Part shown: positions 8,226-15,922 of the stretch, in pieces
How the letters are laid out: each line of letters begins with the position of its first letter
How positions within the stretch are numbered: position 1 is the first letter of the stretch
Assembly (NCBI GenBank): GCA_007121785.1
Contig: SKJX01000068.1
Span: 1 to 56,714, forward strand
Direction of reading: 5' to 3'
DNA from: Nitriliruptoraceae bacterium
GTDB lineage: Bacteria > Actinomycetota > Nitriliruptoria > Nitriliruptorales > Nitriliruptoraceae
Length of the DNA: 56,714 bases
Made by a program: the position numbers and the translations under genes
The notes under the pieces: model-generated
What the model saw: the letters and a program-made list of their open reading frames with translations, nothing else
Database searches by the model: none
What the model was told of the DNA's origin: nothing

Positions 8226-9641
8226 CTACGAGGTGCCAGCGGCGAGCTCCGTCGCGAGCTGGTCGAGGACCTCCTTGGCGTCCCCGTACAGCATCACGGT
8301 GTTGTCCTGCTCGAACAGCGCGTTCTTGATGCCGGCGTAGCCAGGGGAGAGGCTGCGCTTGATCACGAACACCCGGCGGGCGATCGCGGCGTCCAGGATC
8401 GGCATCCCGGCGATCGGGCTGTTCGGGTCGGTGTTCGCGGCCGGGTTCACGACGTCGTTGGCGCCGACGACGATCACCGCGTCGGTCTGGGAGAAGTCCT
8501 GGTTGATCTCGCTCATCTCGAACAGCATCTCGTAGGGCACCTCGGCTTCCGAGAGCACGACGTTCATGTGGCCGGGCATCCGTCCAGCGACCGGGTGGAT
8601 GCCGAACCGCACGTTGCAGCCTCGGGCTTGCAGCGCCTTCGCGACGTCGTGGACGGCGTTCTGGGCTCGTGCTGCCGCCAAGCCGTAGCCGGGAACGATG
8701 ATCACCGACTGGGCCGCTTCGAGCACCATCGCCGCCGACTCGGCGTCGGCGGAGACCACGCCCTCGTACTCGCCGTGTTCGGCGGCGACGCCGCCGTAGC
8801 CACCGATCAGCACGTTGACCAGTGACCGGTTCATGGCCACGCACATGATCTGGGTGAGGATCAACCCGGCGGCGCCGACGATCGTCCCGGCGATGATCAG
8901 GAGTTGGTTGTTCAGCGCGAACCCGGTGGCCGCGGCCGCGAGGCCGGACAGGGAGTTGAGCAGGCTGATGACCACCGGCATGTCGGCGCCACCGATCGGC
9001 AGCACCAGCATCAGCCCGGTGACGACGGCGGCGATGACCAGACCGACCACCAACGCCGCCGCGACGAGTGGATCGTCGATGGCGAACACGGCGACCCCAC
9101 CGAGGGCCAGTCCTCCGATCGCGAACAGCCCCATCAGGACGCCACGGACCGGGATCCGAGGATCACGCGAGATCGTCCCGCGGAGCTTGAGCTCGGCGAT
9201 CAGGCTGCCGGAGAGCGTGACCGAGCCGATCAGCACCGACAGCACCAGCGTCGTGGCCGACGCACCGCCCAGGACCGCGGAGGCCGTGCCGTCACCCGCA
9301 GGTTCGACCACCTCCGACCAGAACAGCGACAGCGCGACCAGCGCGGACGCGGCTCCCCCGAACCCGTTGAACCGGGCGACGATCTCCGGCATCTGGGTCG
9401 CCTGGGCGCGGGCCACGATGGCGTAGCCGATCGCCCCACCGACCAGCAGGCCCCCGGCGATCCAGCGGTAGTCGACCAGCCCGATCTCGATCAGGGTGAT
9501 CACGATCGCCAGCAGCATGCCGGACGCCATCAGGGCGTTGCCGCTGCGGGCGGTGCGCACCTTCGACAGGCGTTTGAGGCCGATCACGAACAGCGCGATC
9601 GAGCCCAGTGCCAGCAGCGGGGTGATCTCCTCGGGGGTCAC
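8226..9641 (-). CDS. pntB: NAD(P) transhydrogenase beta subunit
   Basis: 471 aa. About nine membrane helices make up domain II; the C-terminal NADP(H)-binding domain III starts near residue 290 and holds PGYGLAAARAQ, FGIHPVAGRMPGHMNV and VVGANDVVNPAA. With the two alpha polypeptides it couples hydride transfer from NADH to NADP+ to proton re-entry, supplying NADPH. The GTG start overlaps the stop of the preceding gene (GTGA). It is the last gene of a three-gene operon. Confidence 0.95.
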   Translation of the reverse strand: MTPEEITPLLALGSIALFVIGLKRLSKVRTARSGNALMASGMLLAIVITLIEIGLVDYRWIAGGLLVGGAIGYAIVARAQATQMPEIVARFNGFGGAASALVALSLFWSEVVEPAGDGTASAVLGGASATTLVLSVLIGSVTLSGSLIAELKLRGTISRDPRIPVRGVLMGLFAIGGLALGGVAVFAIDDPLVAAALVVGLVIAAVVTGLMLVLPIGGADMPVVISLLNSLSGLAAAATGFALNNQLLIIAGTIVGAAGLILTQIMCVAMNRSLVNVLIGGYGGVAAEHGEYEGVVSADAESAAMVLEAAQSVIIVPGYGLAAARAQNAVHDVAKALQARGCNVRFGIHPVAGRMPGHMNVVLSEAEVPYEMLFEMSEINQDFSQTDAVIVVGANDVVNPAANTDPNSPIAGMPILDAAIARRVFVIKRSLSPGYAGIKNALFEQDNTVMLYGDAKEVLDQLATELAAGTS

Positions 9642-9922
9642 TTGCGGCCACCGAACGTCGACAGCATCCGGTCGGTGACGAGGAACCCGCCGACGACGTT
9701 GATCGTGGCCAGCACCAGCGCGAGCACCCCCAGGATCACCCCGGTCGACGGGTCGGCCACGGTCACCAGGGTCAGCGCCCCGATGACGGTGATGCCCGAC
9801 ATCGCGTTCGCGCCGGACATCAGGGGCGTGTGCAACGTCGGCGGCACCTTGTTGATCAGCTCGAAGCCGAGGAACGCCGCCAACACGAACACGTACACGC
9901 TCACGAGCAACGGACCCATCAT
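9638..9922 (-). CDS. pntAB: NAD(P) transhydrogenase alpha subunit, membrane part
   Basis: 94 aa with three hydrophobic helices; it contains NKVPPTLHTPLMSGANA, the conserved start of the alpha-subunit membrane domain. In E. coli this domain is fused to the NAD-binding part; here it is separate, as in Rhodospirillum and many actinobacteria. It overlaps both neighbours by 4 bp (ATGA, GTGA). Confidence 0.93.
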   Translation of the reverse strand: MMGPLLVSVYVFVLAAFLGFELINKVPPTLHTPLMSGANAMSGITVIGALTLVTVADPSTGVILGVLALVLATINVVGGFLVTDRMLSTFGGRK

Positions 9923-11091
9923 GCGTCCTCCTCGAGCATCTCCGCGATGCGCGGTGCGGTCACGGCGCCGTCGTGGGTCAGCAGGGCGCCGGCCACCACG
10001 TCGTCATCGACGTCGAGGTGGAGCCCCTCCTCCTCGTCGACGAGCAGTTCGCAGAACGTGGCGATGTTGAGCGCGTAGAGGGCGCTGGCCTCGTTGGCCA
10101 TGGCCGACGGGAAGTCGTGCCCGGGGATGATGCGCACCCCCTGGTGGTCAACGGTGCCGGTGACGTCGGTCAGGGCACAGTTGCCACCGTCCGCTGCGGC
10201 GATGTCGATCACGACCGCTCCCGGCTGCATGGCTTCCACCATTTCCTGCGTGACCAGTTGCGGGGCCGGCCGACCGGGGATCTGGGCCGTGCAGATGACC
10301 GCGTTGGCCTGGCTGAGGTGCTCGGTCAGTACGGCGCGCTGCCGCTCGAGGAAGCTCTCGCCGACCTCCTTGGCGTAGCCGCCCTCACCGGTCGCGTCCT
10401 CCGCGTCGGGGACCTCGATGAACGTCGCCCCGAGCGAGGCCACCTCGTCACGGGCCGCTTCGCGGATATCGGACACGTGCACGATCGCCCCGAGACGCTT
10501 GGCCGTCGCGACGGCCTGGAGCCCCGCGACCCCCGCACCGAGCACGACCACGCGCGCGGGCCGGATCGTGCCGGCCGCGGTCATGAACAACGGGAAGTAC
10601 TTGTCGAGGGCGTACGCGGCCTCGATCACCGCCCGGTAGCCGGACACGTTCGCCTGGCTGGAGAGCGCATCGATCGCCTGCGCACGGGTGATCCGCGGCA
10701 CCAGATCCATCGCCAGGGTGCTGACGCCCTTGTCGGCCAGTGCCTTGACGACGTCGAGGTGGCGATGCGGAGCCAACAGCGACAGCAGGACCGTGCCGGC
10801 CGACAGTGCGTCCACCTGCGCGAGGGTCGGCGGCGCCACCTGTGCGACCAGGTCCGCATCAGCGGCGCGGTCGTCGTCGACGAGCGTGGCGCCGGCGTCC
10901 TCGTAGGTCGCGTCCGGGAACCGGGCCCCCTGACCCGCGCCGCGCTCGACGAGTACCTCGACGTTGCGCTTGGCCAGCCGCCGGACCGAGTCAGGGGTCG
11001 CCGCGACGCGCCGTTCGCCGTCCCGCGTCTCACGCCGCACCAGCAGCGTGGTCGTGGACGTGTCGTCCATGCTGACTCCGACCTCGGTCAT
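9919..11091 (-). CDS. pntAA: NAD(P) transhydrogenase alpha subunit, NAD-binding part
   Basis: 390 aa, cytoplasmic domain I. The N-terminal half has the AlaDH/PNT signature (RRETRDGERRVAATPDSV), and the Rossmann half has VLGAGVAGLQAVATAKRLGA and HVSDIREAA. The start at 11091 gives MTEVGVSMDD; an internal ATG at 11070 (MDDTSTTTLLVRRET) is an equally good start by homology. First gene of the pnt operon. Confidence 0.93.
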   Translation of the reverse strand: MTEVGVSMDDTSTTTLLVRRETRDGERRVAATPDSVRRLAKRNVEVLVERGAGQGARFPDATYEDAGATLVDDDRAADADLVAQVAPPTLAQVDALSAGTVLLSLLAPHRHLDVVKALADKGVSTLAMDLVPRITRAQAIDALSSQANVSGYRAVIEAAYALDKYFPLFMTAAGTIRPARVVVLGAGVAGLQAVATAKRLGAIVHVSDIREAARDEVASLGATFIEVPDAEDATGEGGYAKEVGESFLERQRAVLTEHLSQANAVICTAQIPGRPAPQLVTQEMVEAMQPGAVVIDIAAADGGNCALTDVTGTVDHQGVRIIPGHDFPSAMANEASALYALNIATFCELLVDEEEGLHLDVDDDVVAGALLTHDGAVTAPRIAEMLEEDA

Positions 11092-11134
11092 GGCCGACGG
11101 GTCGCCGAACCGGCGATCCGTAAGCTCCCCCGCA

Positions 11135-11164
11135 GACTAATCGTCTCCGGAGCCGTTGTGGCAA
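11135..11164 (-). promoter_or_regulatory. Possible promoter of the pnt operon
   Basis: On the minus strand TTGCCA (11164-11159) is followed after 18 bp by TTAGTC (11140-11135), which lies 44 bp upstream of the pntAA start. The -35 is good and the -10 is weak. It was chosen by eye. Confidence 0.25.
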
Positions 11165-11209
11165 TTCGCGTGGGTGGCGAAGCCCCCACCTGCCGGTCCG
11201 TGCGGAGCG

Positions 11210-11326
11210 TGTGCCGTGTCCGTCCGTGGCGATGGCCACCACCCGGGTGCCCGCCGCCGGACCGCTGCCGCCGTCGGCTACGCGGAGCCCGTTCGGCGCG
11301 GTCGGGTCGGTGATGAAGCCACGCAT
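11210..11326 (-). pseudogene. Possible 5' remnant of a zinc-type alcohol dehydrogenase
   Basis: The roughly 310 bp between thiD and the pnt operon hold no intact gene. On the minus strand an ATG at 11326, preceded by GGAG, opens a frame starting MRGFITDPTAPNGLRVAD. This resembles the first residues of medium-chain quinone/alcohol dehydrogenases. About 40 codons are plausible; the frame then becomes Arg-rich shadow sequence across the pnt promoter region. It could equally be chance. Confidence 0.3.
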
Positions 11327-11400
11327 GCCAGCTCCGGACGATGGTCGGTCACGGCACGATCGACGCTCGTCGTGGCCTCGCGCACCTGGCCGTGCGTCTG

Positions 11401-12201
11401 TCAGCCCGCGGTGAAGCCGAGGTGGTCCACCGGACCGCACCCACCGCCGAGCGACCAGTCAACAGCACCGGCGATGCAGCCGGTGACGTAGCGCTTGGCC
11501 TGCTCGAGCGCGGCGATCGGTTCGAGCCCGGTGGCGAGCCCTGCCGCGCATGCGGCCGCGAACGTGCACCCCGTGCCGTGGGTGTTGGTCGTCGTCACCC
11601 GTTCAGCATCGAGGTGGTGCACCTCGCCGTCGGCCACGACCACGTCGACCGAGCGCGGCCCGGAGAGGTGGCCGCCCTTGACGACCACGACCCGCGTGCC
11701 GGCGTCGGCCAGTTGCCGTGCCGCAGCTGTGGCGTCGTCCAGGTCGTGGAGCTCGCGTCCGAGCAGCGCTGCCGCTTCATCGAGGTTGGGGGTCGCGACC
11801 AGGGCGTGCGGCAGGAGCTGGTCGCGGTAGCGCTCGACCGCGGCGTCCTCGAGCAGGCGATGGCCGGTCGCGGACACCAGCACCGGGTCGACCACCAGCG
11901 CGGGTAGGCGGCCAGCCTGGGCGTGGGAGGCGACGAGATCGACCAGCTCGGCGGTCGCGAGCATCCCGGTCTTGACCGCGGCGACCGGCAGGTCGTCGAG
12001 CACGGCGGTCAGCTGCGCGTCGACGGTCGCGGTCGGCAGCACGTGCACGTCGGTCACGCCGAGCGTGTTCTGTGCGGTCACCGCCGTGATCACGCTGGTC
12101 CCGAACGTGCCCATCTGACCGAACGCGCGCAGGTCCGCCTGGATGCCGGCGCCGCCGCCGGAATCGGAGCCGGCGATCGTCATCGCGACCGGTGGGGTCA
12201 T
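11401..12201 (-). CDS. thiD: Hydroxymethylpyrimidine/phosphomethylpyrimidine kinase
   Basis: 266 aa, full length. Typical N terminus MTIAGSDSGGGAGIQADLRAF, then VTAQNTLGV, and the phosphate-binding region near the C terminus with NTHGTGCTFAAACAA (GTGC anion hole). It phosphorylates HMP and HMP-P to HMP-PP for thiamine synthesis. It lies 22 bp downstream of thiE and is therefore likely under the same TPP riboswitch. Confidence 0.95.
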   Translation of the reverse strand: MTPPVAMTIAGSDSGGGAGIQADLRAFGQMGTFGTSVITAVTAQNTLGVTDVHVLPTATVDAQLTAVLDDLPVAAVKTGMLATAELVDLVASHAQAGRLPALVVDPVLVSATGHRLLEDAAVERYRDQLLPHALVATPNLDEAAALLGRELHDLDDATAAARQLADAGTRVVVVKGGHLSGPRSVDVVVADGEVHHLDAERVTTTNTHGTGCTFAAACAAGLATGLEPIAALEQAKRYVTGCIAGAVDWSLGGGCGPVDHLGFTAG

Positions 12202-12223
12202 CGTCGCTGCCTTCGTTCGTCGG

Positions 12224-12907
12224 TCACGAGCCGTCGTCGGTCGTGAGGTCCCGATCGCCGGTGCTCACCGTGAGCGCGTCCGCGGCCAGCTGCGCGAGCA
12301 ACGTCCGGGTCGCCCCGACAGGATCGGCCGCCGCGTTGACCGCGGCGGTGACGGCCACGCCGTGGGCGCCGGTGGCCACCACCTCGACGACCCGGTCGGC
12401 GGTCACACCGGAGATCCCGATGACCGGGACGTCCACGGCCCGCACGATCGCGGCGAGCGTGTCCAGTCCGATCGGGTCCGGTAGCCCGTCCTTGGTCGAG
12501 GTGGGATACAGCGGACCGCAGCCGAGGTAGTCCGCGCCCGCGGAGACGGCCTGCTGGGCGGTGTCCGGCGCGCGGGCGGTCCCGCCGATCAGCAGCCGGT
12601 CACCGGCCAGTTCCCGCGCGACGCGGATCGGCAGGTCGTCGGCGCCGAGGTGGACACCGTCGGCGCCGCTGGCCAGGGCGATGTCGATGCGGTCGTTGAC
12701 GATGCAGCTGGCGCCGGCGTCGCGGCAGCGGGCCACCACCGCCGAGGCGAAGGCGAGGTGGCCGCGGTCGGTCAGCCCCTTGGCGCGGACCTGGATGCCG
12801 GGGGCGCCGCCGGCCAGCGCGGCCTCGACCGTTCGCAGCGCCCGGTCGTCGGCCGCCGGGTCGGTGAGCACGTGCAGCCGTGGCACCGGGCGATCGGGCT
12901 GGGGCAC
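12224..12907 (-). CDS. thiE: Thiamine-phosphate synthase
   Basis: 227 aa, a TIM barrel joining HMP-PP to thiazole phosphate. Family residues are seen in GAPGIQVRAKGL, CIVNDRIDIALASGADGVHLG, GCGPLYPTSTK and VIGISGVTADRV. The GTG start at 12907 is preceded by GGAGGGA with 7-nt spacing; that ribosome site is part of the TPP aptamer. First gene of a thiE-thiD operon. thiC, thiG and related genes are not in this window. Confidence 0.95.
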   Translation of the reverse strand: MPQPDRPVPRLHVLTDPAADDRALRTVEAALAGGAPGIQVRAKGLTDRGHLAFASAVVARCRDAGASCIVNDRIDIALASGADGVHLGADDLPIRVARELAGDRLLIGGTARAPDTAQQAVSAGADYLGCGPLYPTSTKDGLPDPIGLDTLAAIVRAVDVPVIGISGVTADRVVEVVATGAHGVAVTAAVNAAADPVGATRTLLAQLAADALTVSTGDRDLTTDDGS

Positions 12908-13011
12908 GACGCGCTCCCTCCGCCGGTACGGACCGGATCAGGTTCCAAGGTCCGCGCACCGCTAGGTCCCTGCGCGTTCTCAGCCCCCGGTCGCGGGGCT
13001 CCCTCGGCGTC
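12908..13011 (-). promoter_or_regulatory. TPP riboswitch (thi box) upstream of thiE
   Basis: On the minus strand the RNA starts GACGC (P1), then GAGGGAGCC, CCGGGGGCTGAGA (conserved CTGAGA), CCTTGGAACCTGATCCGG (conserved CTGATC core) and GGCGGAGGGAG. It closes with GCGTC, which pairs with the first GACGC to make P1. P1 ends at 12908, directly next to the GTG at 12907. The GGAGGGA (12921-12915) is both conserved aptamer sequence and the likely Shine-Dalgarno site, so TPP binding should block translation directly. Confidence 0.93.
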
Positions 13012-13086
13012 AACGGCCACGACGGTACCGCGCGCCGATGCCGCGGGGAACGCTGGGAGGCACCGGATACCGGGCTGGCCACGACC

Positions 13087-13224
13087 TTGCCGTCGGATGT
13101 GTGTGCATGCCGGTGCAGATGTGATCGCGGGTGCACACGCTTCGGGTGGCGGGGTGGTTGCCGTCGGATGTGTGTGCATGCCGGTGCAGATGTGATCGCG
13201 GGTGCACACGCTTCGGGTGGCGGG
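13087..13224. repeat. 71-bp tandem direct repeat, two copies
   Basis: TTGCCGTCGGATGTGTGTGC begins at 13087 and again at 13158. The first 67 bp of each copy are identical; the 4 bp that separate the copies (GTGG) are not repeated after the second. Within each copy GTGTGCA and TGCACAC form a 7-bp inverted repeat around about 24 bp, so each unit can fold into a hairpin. The pair lies between the Mut7-C gene and the TPP riboswitch, in the upstream leader or promoter region of thiE. The period is not a multiple of three, which argues against coding. Confidence 0.85.
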
Positions 13225-13262
13225 CCTGAGCGCCGCGACGTTCCACACGTCCCGGACGTCGG

Positions 13263-13997
13263 TCAGCCGGCGTCCGGTGCGGCGACCCGGTCGAGGAAAC
13301 GGTCGATCGCGTCGAGGTGAGAGCCGGGCCAGTAGACCTGCCCGCAGCGCCGGCAGCGCGCGAACGTGTCGAACTCGCGACGGGTCCTCGGCGGGAGCTG
13401 GTCGACGACCTCGGCTTTGCTCGCCGGCGCCAACTCGCCGTTGCAGCGGGCGCAACGCGTCAACGGGGCGCGGCGCTCGGCCAGGCGGTAGCGGGCCACC
13501 ACCTCGACGGCCTGGGTGTCGGGGTCATCGGAGCGCGGGGCGTAGCCGTGGACGATCTCGCGCCGCATCAGCAGCTTGCGGTCACGGGTGAGCAGGATCC
13601 GCTGGTCGTCGACGGCGATCGTGGCCAGGGTCGCATCGTCGGTGTCGGTCCGGTACCAGCTGTCGAACCCGAGCAGCCGAAGCCGGCGCGCCAAGGTGCC
13701 CAGATGGACGTCCAGCACGAACCGGCGGGGCTCAGGCGGCTCCTGCCACACGCTGGCCGACGAGCCGTCCACCCGGTCGTGGTGCGGGGGGTAGACCTGG
13801 ACGTGCTCGCCGTCGTTGATCTGGTGGTCGAACCCGACCGGTGTGCCGTCGACGACCAGCAGGCCGACCTCCGGGTGCGGGATCCCGACCGCTTCGACGA
13901 GGTCCTTGACCGACCGTCGGCCGGTCGGCTCGACCTCGACCTCGTCGGCGCCCAACAGGCCGGCGAGGTCCGCCTCGGCACGAACCCGGATGCTCAC
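13263..13997 (-). CDS. Mut7-C family RNase-like protein with N-terminal ubiquitin-like domain
   Basis: 244 aa. Residues 1-80 look like the ubiquitin-like domain that precedes Mut7-C in many bacteria (VRAEADLAGLLG ... VYPPHHDRVDG). The Mut7-C domain (about 90-235) is PIN-like, with FVLDVHLGTLARRLRLLGFD, ILLTRDRKLLMRR and a C-terminal zinc ribbon CARCNGEL / CRRCGQVYWPGSH. The family is named after the C-terminal domain of the C. elegans exonuclease MUT-7; bacterial members are suspected RNases or tRNA-linked enzymes without a proven substrate. It is a single gene 265 bp upstream of the first copy edge of the thi leader region. Confidence 0.85.
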   Translation of the reverse strand: MSIRVRAEADLAGLLGADEVEVEPTGRRSVKDLVEAVGIPHPEVGLLVVDGTPVGFDHQINDGEHVQVYPPHHDRVDGSSASVWQEPPEPRRFVLDVHLGTLARRLRLLGFDSWYRTDTDDATLATIAVDDQRILLTRDRKLLMRREIVHGYAPRSDDPDTQAVEVVARYRLAERRAPLTRCARCNGELAPASKAEVVDQLPPRTRREFDTFARCRRCGQVYWPGSHLDAIDRFLDRVAAPDAG

Positions 13998-14028
13998 GTC
14001 CGGCAGCGTACGCCGAGGTGACGGCCGA

Positions 14029-15387
14029 CTACGGGAACGGCACCCCGTTCGGCTCGCAACCGTCCAACCGGATCGACTGCTGCATCATCACCGGTGCCGG
14101 CTCACCCGGGGCGGGGCAGCCGACGTGGCCGAACCCGAACCCGTGCCCGACCTCGTGGTTGACGAGGTAGTCGCGGTAGAGCTCCAGGTCGTCGATGTGC
14201 GCGACGCCGTGGAACCAGCGGTCCCCGTTGAGCGCGGCGAACTCGCCGTTCCAACACGAGTAGATGCCGCCGGTGTTCAGCCCGGCGCGGGCGCACAGCC
14301 GGTCGACCTGGTCGGGGGAGCCGAGCACCACGCGGATGTCCGCCTGGCCGGGGTCGTCGACCCGCTGGAGCCGCCGGTCACCCCGCGAGGTCCAGCCCTG
14401 GTCGGGGTCGGACAGCGTGGTCTCGACCCGCTCGGCGAAGTCGTCCAGGGGTTGCTGGTCCTCGAGGCCGCTGGCGATCTCCACGGTGTAGCGTTCGAGC
14501 GGGCCGGCGTCGCCGATGACCTCGCCGTCCCCGCCGGCGATCAGCCAACCTTCGGGGGCGGTCCGCGGCTCGGGGGGCGCCGGCTCGGGGGACGGCAGGG
14601 GCTCGCCATCGTTGTCGATGTAGGTCAGGCTGTTGGCGAGGAACGTCGCCATCTGACCGCGGAAGACGTCCCGTTCCGGGGAGAAGCTGCCCTCACCGTC
14701 CCCTCGGACGATCCCGGCGGCACCGAGGCGATGGATCGCGTCGGCCTGCTCGACGTCGTCGACGTCGTCGAAGACCTCCTCGTCCGCCTCCTCGTCGAGC
14801 ACGCCGGTCCAGGCGAGCCCGTCGGCGACCACCTGTGCCATCTCCGCTCGGTCGACCGACGCGGACGGGTCGTAGTCGTCGACGTCGGTGAGGATGCCGA
14901 CCTCGAACAACGAGTGGATCGCCGGGGCGTGCGGCCCGTCGTCATCCGTGAAGGGTCGCGACGCCACCGGGAGCGCCTGGTCGGAGGTGGCCAAGACCCG
15001 GTCGAGGAAGGTGGCGAGCTGCCCGTGCGCGAGTGATCGGTCGTAGCCGTAGGCGTGCTCGCTCACGCCACGGGTGATCTCGAGGGCGTAGAGGCAGGCG
15101 ATGGCGGGCGCGTGGGTGGCGTCGTCGGCGACGTCGTCGAAGGGTGCCGTCGCATCGGTTGGGCACGGTGCGGGGCGCTCCCGCGCATCCACCGGGCCGC
15201 CTCCGAACGCGAGCGCCACCGCCGCTGCCGCGAGGACCGTCACCGCGACAGCGGAGCGAACGGGACGTGACGCCGCGCACGGGTCGACGGGGCACGGACC
15301 GAGACCATCGAGCCGGTGGATCCGCTGCCGTTGCGGCCGGATGCGTAGCGCGCTTATGAGGGCTCCGAGGTGCGGCGCGGTCCCCAT
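14029..15387 (-). CDS. Secreted SLH-repeat metalloprotease-like protein (DUF3152-type)
   Basis: 452 aa from the ATG at 15387; the start is uncertain because the frame stays open far upstream through antisense of the next gene. A hydrophobic signal (SAVAVTVLAAAAVALAFGG) lies near residues 35-53. Three SLH-like repeats follow, each with F-D-V or F-D-D, a GI step and an FLDRVL/FLANSL helix (PFDDVADDATHAPAIACLYA, then two more, the last with GSFSPERDVFRGQMATFLAN). The C-terminal 170 residues carry a zincin motif, HEVGHGFGFGH, in the style of DUF3152 proteins of actinobacteria. It is probably cell-wall or S-layer attached. The substrate is unknown. Confidence 0.8.
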   Translation of the reverse strand: MGTAPHLGALISALRIRPQRQRIHRLDGLGPCPVDPCAASRPVRSAVAVTVLAAAAVALAFGGGPVDARERPAPCPTDATAPFDDVADDATHAPAIACLYALEITRGVSEHAYGYDRSLAHGQLATFLDRVLATSDQALPVASRPFTDDDGPHAPAIHSLFEVGILTDVDDYDPSASVDRAEMAQVVADGLAWTGVLDEEADEEVFDDVDDVEQADAIHRLGAAGIVRGDGEGSFSPERDVFRGQMATFLANSLTYIDNDGEPLPSPEPAPPEPRTAPEGWLIAGGDGEVIGDAGPLERYTVEIASGLEDQQPLDDFAERVETTLSDPDQGWTSRGDRRLQRVDDPGQADIRVVLGSPDQVDRLCARAGLNTGGIYSCWNGEFAALNGDRWFHGVAHIDDLELYRDYLVNHEVGHGFGFGHVGCPAPGEPAPVMMQQSIRLDGCEPNGVPFP

Positions 15388-15610
15388 CGTCGTCCGCCGG
15401 ACTCGAGCAGCCAACCGAGCGGGCACCGGCCGCACTCGCGGGAACGGCCACATCGACACGACCGTTGAGTCGACGGCTCGTCCAGCGCGCCGGGTCGTCG
15501 GCTCAGCCGAACGGCGGGGTGGTCGCGCGGCCGGTCCGGGTGCGTACGCTGCTGGGCAGCGCACGCTCCACCCGTGAGCGTGACCTCCACCAGCGGACGA
15601 GAGGACCAGC

Positions 15611-15919
15611 ATGGCCGTCGAGGGACTCAGCGACGACGACATCGAGACCGTCGGTACCCCTGGTGCGTCAGGGGCCAGCGACGCGGCGGATGCCGATGGT
15701 GCGGATGCGGATGGTGGGGACGGCGACGCCACCGACAGCCAGGACGGTGATGCGGGCGACGCCGATGGTGCGGACGCGGATGGTGCGGACGGCGACGCCA
15801 CCGACAGCCAGGACGGTGATGCGGGCGACGCCGATGGTGCGGACGCGGATGGTGCGGACGCCGATGGTGCGGACGCGGATGGCGCGGACGGCGACGCCAC
15901 CGACAGCCACGACCGCTGA
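15611..15919 (+). CDS. Asp-rich repeat peptide, candidate modified precursor
   Basis: 102 aa with AGAGGA about 6 bp before the ATG. The first 17 residues (MAVEGLSDDDIETVGTP) are non-repetitive; the rest is almost only Asp, Ala and Gly with a few Thr, Ser and Gln. It is built from GDATDSQDGDAGDADGADAD-type units. About one third of all residues are Asp; there is no Cys, Lys, Tyr, Trp or Phe. The stop is 3 bp before the start of a JmjC/cupin-like oxygenase, so the two are almost certainly coupled. The leader-plus-repeat layout next to a modifying enzyme suggests a ribosomal peptide precursor, possibly metal-binding. No homologue is recognised. The strict repeat in frame and the neighbour spacing support a real gene. 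Confidence 0.6.
   Translation: MAVEGLSDDDIETVGTPGASGASDAADADGADADGGDGDATDSQDGDAGDADGADADGADGDATDSQDGDAGDADGADADGADADGADADGADGDATDSHDR
15722..15919 (+). repeat. In-frame tandem repeat inside the Asp-rich gene
   Basis: A unit beginning GGCGACGCCACCGACAGCCA occurs at 15722, 15791 and 15890. The first spacing is 69 bp (23 codons); the second is 99 bp (33 codons) because the GATGGTGCGGACGC-type subrepeat is present more times. Both spacings are multiples of three, so length changes keep the frame. The third unit is cut to GDATDSHDR and the stop. Confidence 0.9.
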
Positions 15920-15922
15920 CCG

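Noticed and set aside
13087-13224. CRISPR array
   Set aside because: Only two units, spaced 71 bp with almost no spacer between them, and no cas genes in the window.
13010-13246. Short minus-strand ORF across the 71-bp repeats
   Set aside because: The repeat period is not a multiple of three, so the two copies are read in different frames; composition is shadow-like, and it overlaps the riboswitch.
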